This document shows, piece after piece, positions 1 to 7,000 of a stretch of DNA of 9,831 nt (position 1 is its first letter; the number at the start of each line of letters is the position of its first letter). The stretch comes from an uncultured Oscillibacter sp. (lineage in GTDB: Bacteria; Bacillota_A; Clostridia; Oscillospirales; Oscillospiraceae): assembly GCA_948902155.1 (NCBI GenBank), contig CAQVQZ010000060.1, positions 1,153-10,983 of the forward strand, read 5' to 3'. The notes below the pieces were generated by a model. It saw nothing but the letters and a program-made list of their open reading frames with translations, was not told the DNA's origin and did no database searches. The translations under genes and the position numbers were made by a program.

Positions 1-1
1 C

Positions 2-1969
2 CTGAAACCCAAGGGGATGGGACAGCGGAGCGCAGGCCACCTGAACCTGGCGGATTTTTACCGGGCGAACAATATCCGGGACCCGGACATTCAGGCGGAG
101 GTGCGGGAGTGCCTGGAGGGCGGCAGGGATATCCTGTTTTATCACAGTGTCCGGGAGGTACAGGCGCTGAACTATATGTGGGCCGTCAACGGCGGGACCA
201 TTTTCCTGGTGGGCTATGTGCCGGTGTCGGCCATCCAGCAGGAGGGACGGGCGGTCAACCAGAATATATTCATTGTCGTGGTTTCCATGCTGGTGGCGTT
301 CTTCCTGTGCATTCTCCTGTACTACTTGAGCTGGCGGCAGCAGGATAAGCTCCGGAGGGAGCGGGAGGAGGAGCGGAAGCTCCTCAACCGGCAGCTGGCG
401 GAGGCCCTGCGGGCCGCGCAGATTGCCAGCGAGTCCAAGACGACGTTCCTCTCCAACATGTCCCATGATATCCGCACGCCGATGAACGCGGTGCTCGGGT
501 TTACAACCCTGCTGGCCACGGAGGCGGAGAATCCGGCCAAGGTGCGGGAATACACGAAAAAGATCATGGCCTCCGGGCAGCATCTCCTCAGCCTGATCAA
601 CGACATCCTGGATGTTTCCAAGATTGAGAGCGGAAAAGTCGTGCTCAACTTTGAGAAGTTCTCTCTCAACGATGTGGTTTCCTCCGTGGAGGCGATTATT
701 CAGCCCATGGCAAAGGCGAAGGGGCAGGAGTTCCATCTGGAGGTGACCGGCATCCGGCACGAGTACCTGGAGGGGGACGAGACGCGGATCAACCAAATCC
801 TGATCAACCTCCTTTCGAACGCGGTGAAGTATACGCCGGAGGGCGGGCATATCCGGTTCCGCATCATCGGGCTGAAACAGCGGTCCAGCCAGTACGAGCA
901 TATCCGGATTGAAGTGGAGGACGACGGCTATGGAATGACGCCGGAGTATCTGGAGACGATCTTCGACGCCTTTACCAGGGCGGAGAACAGCACGACCAAC
1001 AAGGTCCAGGGCACCGGGCTCGGCATGGCGATCACCAAGAGCATCGTGGAGCTTATGGGGGGAACCATTGAGGTCTTCAGCGAGGTGGACCGGGGCACCC
1101 TCTTCCGGGTGGATCTGGAGCTCCGCGCCCTGGAGAACAAGGCGGACCGGCAGTTCTGGGAAGAGCGGGGCATCACCCGGATTTTGGCGGTGGACGAAGA
1201 CGCGGAAAGCCGGGAAACGGTCCGGACGCTTATGGAAGACGCGGGCGTGGAGGTGGCGGCCGCGTCCGGCGCGGAGGAGGCTCTGGAGTGGATACGGCGC
1301 AGCGGCGGGGACTGCCAGCTGCTTCTGCTGGATTGGGAGGCCCATGGCCTCCGGACGGCCGGGGAGCTGCGGGAGGCGTTTCCAAGGCCGGTTCCCGTCG
1401 TGTTCTTGGCGGAGTTCGACGCGGAGGGAACGGAAGAGACCCTTCCCATGGGGGGCACGGCCCTGCTGACAAAGCCGTTTTTTGTCTCCGCCTTCCGGGA
1501 GAAGGTCGCGGAGCTGTGGGCGGAGCCCGACGGCGGGGCCCCCTCGGAGCCGGAGGAGGCCAACGATTTGAAGGGGCTGCACTTTCTTGCCGCGGAGGAC
1601 AATGAGATCAACGCGGAAATCCTGGCGGAGCTCCTGGAGATTGAGGAGGCCACCTGTGAGATTGTGGAAAACGGCCGCTTGGCGGTGGAGCGATTCCGGC
1701 AGTCGGAGGAAGGCGAGTTCGACGCGATTTTGATGGACGTCCAGATGCCGGTGATGAACGGCCACGAGGCCGCCCGGGCCATCCGCGCCCTGGAGCGGGA
1801 GGACGCGAAACGCATACCGATTATCGCCATGACGGCAAACGCCTTTGCCGAGGATGAGAAGGCGGCGCTGGGCGCCGGCATGAACGCCCATGTGGCGAAG
1901 CCCCTGAATATGGAGCTTTTAAAGAAGGCAATCCGGCAGTGCGCCGAATGGAGGGAGGAGGAGCAATGA
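2..1969 (+). CDS. Hybrid sensor histidine kinase, 5'-truncated by the window edge
   Basis: This is the cytoplasmic part, with one membrane segment, of a hybrid two-component sensor kinase. The reading frame is open to the left edge, so the true start and most of the sensor domain lie outside; residues are counted from the first internal ATG at base 17. A hydrophobic segment (about 83-104) follows an extracytoplasmic tail, then a charged coiled coil (about 107-140). The HisKA H-box is SNMSHDIRTP with phospho-acceptor His150. The HATPase domain shows an N-box (NLLSNAVKYT, 264-273), DDGYG (302-306), an F-box (IFDAF) and GTGLG (332-336). Receiver 1 (about 387-502) keeps Asp439 and Lys486 but looks degenerate; receiver 2 (about 521-640) is canonical with Asp574 in MDVQMP, Thr606 and Lys628. 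No Hpt or DNA-binding domain is present, so phosphotransfer probably needs a separate partner. The stop overlaps the next gene's ATG (ATGA), indicating translational coupling. Confidence 0.95.
   Translation: MKPKGMGQRSAGHLNLADFYRANNIRDPDIQAEVRECLEGGRDILFYHSVREVQALNYMWAVNGGTIFLVGYVPVSAIQQEGRAVNQNIFIVVVSMLVAFFLCILLYYLSWRQQDKLRREREEERKLLNRQLAEALRAAQIASESKTTFLSNMSHDIRTPMNAVLGFTTLLATEAENPAKVREYTKKIMASGQHLLSLINDILDVSKIESGKVVLNFEKFSLNDVVSSVEAIIQPMAKAKGQEFHLEVTGIRHEYLEGDETRINQILINLLSNAVKYTPEGGHIRFRIIGLKQRSSQYEHIRIEVEDDGYGMTPEYLETIFDAFTRAENSTTNKVQGTGLGMAITKSIVELMGGTIEVFSEVDRGTLFRVDLELRALENKADRQFWEERGITRILAVDEDAESRETVRTLMEDAGVEVAAASGAEEALEWIRRSGGDCQLLLLDWEAHGLRTAGELREAFPRPVPVVFLAEFDAEGTEETLPMGGTALLTKPFFVSAFREKVAELWAEPDGGAPSEPEEANDLKGLHFLAAEDNEINAEILAELLEIEEATCEIVENGRLAVERFRQSEEGEFDAILMDVQMPVMNGHEAARAIRALEREDAKRIPIIAMTANAFAEDEKAALGAGMNAHVAKPLNMELLKKAIRQCAEWREEEQ
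1951..1964 (+). promoter_or_regulatory. Ribosome binding site deciding the start of the solute-binding protein
   Basis: A purine run containing GGAGGAGG ends a few bases before ATG 1966, inside the last codons of the kinase gene. It supports ATG 1966 over the in-frame GTG at 1939, which would add nine residues in front of the lipoprotein signal. Confidence 0.75.
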
Positions 1970-3261
1970 GGAAACGGAACTGGAGGGCCGTCTGGGCGGC
2001 GGTCCTGGCGATGCTGCTGCTGGCGTCCTGCGGCGGCCATGAGGACCCCAAGAACCTGATTTCCCAGGAAGAGGGGGAGGAGCGCATTGCCAATCTGTTC
2101 AGCCCCATGGAGAAGACGGACCCAAACGCGGAAAACGTGGCGCGGGCCGCGTCGGATCTGACGATTGCGCTGGCTGAGGAGAGGCTGGGTGTAACCGTGG
2201 CCTATAAGACCTATACGGCGGAGAACTATCAGGATAAGACCTATGACGAGGTGGCCCTCGACCGGGCGCGGAATGATGTGGACGATCTGTATCTTCTGAA
2301 TCCGGACACCATTTTGGCCCTGGGGGCGGAGGGGAAGCTGGCGGACCTGTCCGGGCTTGACAGCGCAAAGAACCTGCGGGAGATCATCAGGACCGCGAAC
2401 ACGGTGGACGGAAAGCTGGTGGCAATCCCGCAGGAGGTCGTCGCCTATGGCCTGTTTGTCAACAAGGACCTGTTCGACCGGTACGGGCTTGACCTGCCGG
2501 AGACGCCGGCGGAATTTTTGGAATGCTGCCGGGTGTTCAAGGAGAACGGGATTGAAACGCCCGTGGGCGCAAACCGCTGGTGGCTGGAGACGTTTGTCTT
2601 TGCCCAGGCCTATGCCGACTTGTATAACGGCGGAAACACGGAGGCGGAAATTGCGGCGCTTAACAGCGGAGAGGCCAAATACAGCGATTACATGCGCCCC
2701 GGCTTTGAATTTCTCCGGGAGCTGATGGACCGCGGTTACATCGACGCCGGGAAGGCCGCGGTCAGCGAGGCCATCGAAGGGGAGGGGGCGGATTTCCTGG
2801 CGCAGAAAACCCCCATTGTCATGGCCTATTGGGGCGCGGCGAACACGGAAACCGCGTATGGAAAGACGGATTTTGAGATGCAGGTCATCGGCTTCCCCAG
2901 CAGCCGGGGCCAGATGCCCGTCATGCCGATGACCGGCTTCGGCGTCGGCGCGAACGCGGAGCACCGGGCGGATGCGATGAAGGTCCTCGATGTGATCACC
3001 TCCGACGAGGCGCTCCGGATCTATTCGGAGACGAACCGGGTGATTTCCCCCTCCAAAAACGTGAAGGTGGACTGCGTTCCCGCGCTGAGGCCGCTTAACG
3101 ACCGAATCGAAGCGGGCGTGTATGTCCTGGGCTCTAACGCGGGAATGAAGGTGGAGCAGTGGGGAAATACCTGCCTGATTGTGCGGGAGCTGCTGAACGG
3201 CGCCACGGTGGACGAGTGCATGGAGGCGTTCGACGAGCTGCAGGCCGCGGCGCTGGGCTGA
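1966..3261 (+). CDS. Family 1 extracellular solute-binding lipoprotein (sugar ABC-type)
   Basis: A 431-residue lipoprotein of the bacterial family 1 solute-binding type, which binds sugars or oligosaccharides outside the membrane. I chose ATG 1966 because GGAGGAGG lies just upstream and because it gives a proper lipoprotein signal: basic MRKR, a hydrophobic core, then the lipobox LASC with lipidated Cys22. The mature part is acidic and shows a typical SBP_bac_1 hinge segment at about 161-200 (YGLFVNKDLFDRYGLDLPET) and a C-terminal stretch (about 325-365) carrying Met/Gly-rich and SDEALRIYSETNRV motifs. It overlaps the kinase gene by 4 bases and is followed by an intrinsic terminator, with no transporter permease or ATPase in the window. 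The known precedent of binding proteins that feed a sensor kinase (LuxP/LuxQ type) makes a ligand-sensing role plausible; that is inference. Supplying an ABC transporter encoded elsewhere is the alternative. The substrate cannot be read from sequence. Confidence 0.9.
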   Translation: MRKRNWRAVWAAVLAMLLLASCGGHEDPKNLISQEEGEERIANLFSPMEKTDPNAENVARAASDLTIALAEERLGVTVAYKTYTAENYQDKTYDEVALDRARNDVDDLYLLNPDTILALGAEGKLADLSGLDSAKNLREIIRTANTVDGKLVAIPQEVVAYGLFVNKDLFDRYGLDLPETPAEFLECCRVFKENGIETPVGANRWWLETFVFAQAYADLYNGGNTEAEIAALNSGEAKYSDYMRPGFEFLRELMDRGYIDAGKAAVSEAIEGEGADFLAQKTPIVMAYWGAANTETAYGKTDFEMQVIGFPSSRGQMPVMPMTGFGVGANAEHRADAMKVLDVITSDEALRIYSETNRVISPSKNVKVDCVPALRPLNDRIEAGVYVLGSNAGMKVEQWGNTCLIVRELLNGATVDECMEAFDELQAAALG

Positions 3262-3336
3262 GAGCGGCCCCGCCGGAAAAGGGCGGCTTCCCGCCGTTTG
3301 CGAACGAGTGCCGGAGCCGGTTTTCAAACAGACGCT

Positions 3337-3374
3337 AAGGCCCTCTCCTTTTGAGGAGGGGCCTTGGTTTTTTT
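3337..3374 (+). terminator. Intrinsic terminator of the kinase/binding-protein operon
   Basis: AAGGCCC-T-CTCC pairs with GGAGGGGCCTT (one bulged T) around a short loop, followed two bases later by seven T. It lies 75 bases after the binding-protein stop and closes the two-gene unit. Confidence 0.9.
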
Positions 3375-3510
3375 ATGGAGAGACGCGGAAGAGCCGGGGA
3401 CATGACCGGCTGGATCATATGGCCGCGCCGTCCGCCTCCGCTTCTTTTGAAAGGAGATCCAAAAATCGGGACGCCGCTTATCTTTCCCGCCGGTTGGCCG
3501 ATTTATATAG
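3375..3510. other. Non-coding spacer before the repeat cluster
   Basis: About 135 bases with no convincing gene. A GAAAGGAG purine run at about 3449 looks like a ribosome binding site, but no start codon at usual spacing opens a plausible frame. The AT-rich stretch at 3501-3515 is the only low-GC patch and leads directly into repeat module C. Confidence 0.4.
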
Positions 3511-3702
3511 TATAGCCAGCACAGTTGAAAAGAGTCCAAAGGATTCTTTTCCATACGGCGCTGTTTTACAGCGCCGTAAGCCGCGTGAGCGGCTCACGGT
3601 GCTTGCCTTCATAGGAAACGCACAGGCGCTTTGCGCCCCGGCGGGCCATAGGCCTGCCGGTTGAAAAGAAGTGTATGCTTCTTTTCAACTGCGTTGACTC
3701 TA
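3511..3702. repeat. Palindromic repeat module C with imperfect terminal inverted repeats and five hairpins
   Basis: The ends form imperfect inverted repeats: 3511-3532, finishing in CAGTTGAAAAG, pairs with 3681-3702, starting CTTTTCAACTG. Inside are five hairpins: 3527-3551 (11-bp stem with G-T pairs, AAA loop), 3554-3578 (perfect 10 bp, TACGGCGCTG), 3579-3594 (6 bp, GTGA loop), 3638-3660 (10 bp with one wobble) and 3660-3689 (perfect 12 bp, GTTGAAAAGAAG, six-base loop). The CAGTTGAAAAG end also pairs locally at the right end, so both ends are themselves hairpins. No transposase is present. The size and structure resemble a non-autonomous, MITE-like or REP-like intergenic element, or a structured RNA; I do not recognise a named family. 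Confidence 0.6.
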
Positions 3703-3823
3703 TAGCCGCCGCGGCGGAAAAGGACCCGATGGATGTTCAGCCCCAACGCCGCTTGGCCGCGCTGCGGCCTTATGGGACGGACGATGCAGGGCGGAAAAGC
3801 ACGGCGGTTTCGCCGGTCTGGGT
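3703..3823. other. Spacer between repeat modules C and A1
   Basis: About 120 GC-rich bases with no supported gene. It contains small self-complementary stretches, such as CCGCCGCGGCGG at 3708-3717 and a CGGCG/CGCCG hairpin at about 3803-3816. It may be decayed repeat sequence, but I find no second copy of it in the window. Confidence 0.35.
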
Positions 3824-3882
3824 CCTGTTCACATAAGCCCAAATTTGCCGAAAGGATGTGCGTTTGGACGTATGTGAACAGG
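3824..3882. repeat. Repeat module A, copy 1 (short form, inverted relative to copy 2)
   Basis: The 17-base ends CCTGTTCACATAAGCCC (3824-3840) and GGACGTATGTGAACAGG (3866-3882) are inverted repeats with two mismatches. The reverse complement of the interior (CCAAACGCACAT, then CGGCAAATTT) matches the left interior of copy A2 at 9279-9306, so A1 lies in the opposite orientation. At 59 bases it lacks about 105 internal bases present in A2. Confidence 0.75.
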
Positions 3883-3889
3883 CTCCGGC

Positions 3890-4045
3890 GGGTGTCTTCC
3901 CATTCCCGGAATACCGGATGGGGGCTGATTTTTTCGTCAGGCAAGGCGCTTCGGCGCAGGAATCCTGACGGATTTCAAGCCGAAGCAGCGCAGCATGGCG
4001 GGAAAAGACGTCCCAAGACGGGGGCTTGGGAATTGGAAGACACCC
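3890..4045. repeat. Repeat module B, copy 1 (inverted relative to copy 2)
   Basis: The terminal inverted repeats are GGGTGTCTTCCCATTCCC (3890-3907) and GGGAATTGGAAGACACCC (4028-4045), 18 bases with one mismatch. The interior contains a stem CGTCAGG (3935-3941)/CCTGACG (3964-3970) enclosing GCGC-TTCG-GCGC. Its reverse complement matches the interior of B2 at about 9466-9543 with few changes. The right end is followed by CTAG and then, within ten bases, the ribosome binding site of the next gene, so this module forms the immediate leader of that gene. Confidence 0.8.
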
Positions 4046-4052
4046 TCTAGTG

Positions 4053-4060
4053 AAAGGAGG
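4053..4060 (+). promoter_or_regulatory. Ribosome binding site of the flagellin-like gene
   Basis: AAAGGAGG with an eight-base spacer to ATG 4069. In-frame TAG and TGA codons at 4048-4053 rule out any upstream start, so the protein cannot carry a longer N-terminus in this frame. Confidence 0.85.
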
Positions 4061-4068
4061 CGCTTGAA

Positions 4069-7000
4069 ATGGGAGAGCTGACGGTTCGCAGAAATAAGGG
4101 CTTTGCCGTGCCCCGGTATCCGGAGACGGGCAGGGCGGAGAAGCCCTCCGGCGCCGCGCAGGCGCAAAAGACGGCCAATCCCACGGGATTTACGGTTTCA
4201 GGGACGCTGCAGCAGCTGATGACCAGGGCCGGCCGGGCGGAGAACCACATCCGGGAGAGCCGGAGGACGCTCCAGGGGGGCGAGGCCGTGCTGGCCGAGG
4301 TGCAGGACAGCCTGGATCAAATGGCGGACCTGGCCCAGGCGTCCGCCGGCGGCGGGGCGGACCGCTCTGCCCTCCAGGCGAAGCTGGAGCGGCTGCGGGA
4401 GGAGATCGACCGCATGATCCGCAGCGCCGTGGCCGGGGATGCGCAGCTGTTCCTGGATGGGGACGCGGGGAGCGAGCTGGAGGCGCCGCCCTCCGCCGTC
4501 CTGGAAGAGGAGCCGGCTGAGGCGGAGGGCGTCCGGACGCTTCCGGACTGGCTGCTGAAGGGTATTGCGGGGGACGGCCTCACGGCGGAGGACCTTCTGG
4601 CGGCGCTGGGGCTGGACCGGAGCGCCGGAGCCGCCGAGCTTCTGGCTGCGGTTATGAGCAGGCCGCTGGAGAGCGACCCTGCCGCGGGCCGCCTGGCGGC
4701 GCTGTATTTGGGGGCGGTCATTGCCGGGGGAGATTTTTCCAAGGCCGTCGACCTGAAGGCGGCGGCGGAGGGCCTGGGGCGGCTTCTGGAGACGGTGGCG
4801 GAGGGCGTCCCGGCGGACCGGGCCATCGAGCTTTTGACCGGAGGCGCGTTTACCGGCGTCTCCAATTTCCAGAGCCAGTTTGCCGGAGGTACGGCCCCCG
4901 GGCTGCAGGTCTTCCTGACGGAGCTGCTGCTCTCCGGCGGCGGAGATCCGCTTTTAGGCGAGGTGGCGCTTCTGGGCCTCCTGTCGGGGATGGAGGGAAT
5001 GAAGCTGGAGCTTTTGATGGGCCTGCTGGCGGCCGCCTCCGGCTCCGGGGCTGCCGCTGCGGAGGAGGGAGCGCCGTTCGCTGCCGGAGAGGGGGCTCCG
5101 GGCGGCATGGAAGCGGCGGCGGAGCCGGGCGCTGCGCCGCAAGTCTCCGTTATGCGGTTTGGGGAGGTTGCGGCGATTGGAAGGGACCTTTCCTGTGTGT
5201 CCTTCGACGAGGCCTCCGGCGAACTGACGGTAAGCGGCAGCGGGGAGGTGCTGCTCCAGGGGACGGGGACGGCGGAACAGGCCGTCCGGATTACCGGCTC
5301 CGGGACGGTGGCGCTTCAGAATGTGAATGTGCCCGTGCTGACCGTTGCCGCCCCGGAGGGCCGTGTGTTCTGCGGGGGGGAAGTCCTCCTGGCGGAGGTC
5401 CGGATGGAGCCGGGGACGGCTCTGGTTCTGGACGGCAGCGGCCTGACGCGGTTCGGCGTTTTCCGGGCCGACGGCTCCAATACGCTGCGCCTGCTGGGCG
5501 GGGCGGCCGCGGCAGAGGAAGGGGAGGACGGCTCCCCCGGATTCCTGCCGGTTCCCGTGGTTTTGGAGGGGCCCGCGGTCCTGGCGGCGCGGGCGGTCCG
5601 CGTGAGCGGCCCCAAGGGGGAGACGCTGAAGCCCTTTGACGTGGTCTGGAAGACCCTGCTTCCGGGATGGAGCGCCGTTACCGCGGTGGAGACGGAGGGC
5701 AGGCGGGCGAAGATGAGCCTTCTGAGCGGCGGACGCTCCGATCTTGTCCGGCTGTGGCTGGAAAGGGGGGACCCCTCCAGGGGGTATGCCGTCCATACGC
5801 TGGCGCTTCGGGGCAGAGACAAGTTCGGCCGCCCAAAGACCCGGTATGCCTATCTGCATTGGAACCAGGGGACCCAGGCCTTTGAGGAGACCGTCATGTA
5901 CCCCAACCCCTTCACCGTCACCGGCGGGGAGCCGGGGCGGGACTGGCGCTATGAGGAGGAGTCCCACACGCTCCGCATCCTGTCCGGCCAGGTGACCGCC
6001 ATCTCCGGCGGCGCCGGAACGGACGCGAACCAGGCGCCCTTCAGCGGCAGGATCGCCCTGGCGGACGGCATCGGCAGCGTGGAGCTGTCCCTGGGCGGCG
6101 TGGCCTGCCGGGTGTCCCACGGCCAGGCCTTCTGCCTGGGCCGGGGGAATGCCGTGACGCTTCTCCTCCAGAGCGGGACGGACAATCACTTTGAGGGGGG
6201 CAAGGGCTGCGCGGGCATTTCGCTGGGGGACGGCACCACCTTGTGCATCAACCGCGTGGAGCCCCGGGACGGCGGCCGGACGCCCATGGGCGCCCTCTTT
6301 GCGGCGGGCGGCGACGGCGGCGCCGGAATTGGCCGGGACTGCAGCGGCAGCCGGGATCAGACCAGCCATATCTTGATCCGGGGCGGCGCGGTTACGGCCA
6401 CCGGAACCGGCGGGGGCGCGGGCATCGGCGCCGGAAAGCGCAGCGCCATGGGAGCGGTAACCCTGCTGGGGGGCACGGTCAGCGCCTCCGGAGAGAAGGG
6501 CGGGGGCGCGGGCATCGGCGGCGCGCTGGGGGCGCCGGTGGGCGACATCAGTATCCGCGGGGGCAGAGTCGCCGCCGCGGCCGCCGGACATGCCGCCGCC
6601 ATTGGGGCCGGCGTTCGGGGGGCCTGCGGGGACATCCTGATCACCGGGACCGCCCGGATTGTGAAGGCCCTGGGGGGAGATCCCGGGGCGGACATCGGCG
6701 CCTGCCTTTTCGGCAGCTGCGGGAAGGTGGTGGTTTCCGGCGGGGCGGACATCGGAAGCGCGAAGCTCTGGATGCGGACGGGAATTCCCCTGCAGATGGG
6801 GGAGGAGGCGGTGACCCTGCCCCAGTTCCGCCTTTCCGTCAAGGCGCTGCGGCTGGACCAGGCAAGCGTATCCACCCAGGAGGCCGCCCGTGCCGCGAAA
6901 CGGATTATCGACGCGGACCGGCGCTGGGTGGCCCAGATTCAGGCGGCGTACAGCGCGCTGTATGAACGGCTGGAGCAGAATTCCAACGGCGTGTACAGCG

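Noticed and set aside
1939..1965. GTG start adding nine residues to the binding protein
   Set aside because: It would put an unrelated acidic-Gly stretch before the lipoprotein signal; ATG 1966 has the better ribosome binding site and the overlapping-stop arrangement.
928..3327. Long minus-strand open frame (799 codons)
   Set aside because: It lies opposite the kinase and the binding protein, both with clear domains. Its translation is Arg/His/Pro/Ser-rich low-complexity with no motif, a typical antisense shadow in high-GC DNA.
3480..3515. GCCGAT motif as a flagellar sigma-28 promoter for the flagellin-like gene
   Set aside because: Only part of the -10 matches (GCCGATTT) and no TAAA box stands at the right distance; it is also more than 500 bases from the gene with hairpins between.
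3308..3664. 118-codon plus-strand frame
   Set aside because: It crosses the operon terminator and most of hairpin module C and has no suitable ribosome binding site; the translation merely reads the repeat.
3609..3944. 111-codon minus-strand frame
   Set aside because: It spans parts of repeat modules C, A1 and B1 and intervening spacer; coding across three separate palindromic elements is implausible.
3511..4045. Possible CRISPR array in the repeat cluster
   Set aside because: There are no direct repeats at regular spacing; the repeats are inverted, of differing sequence and length, and no cas gene is present.
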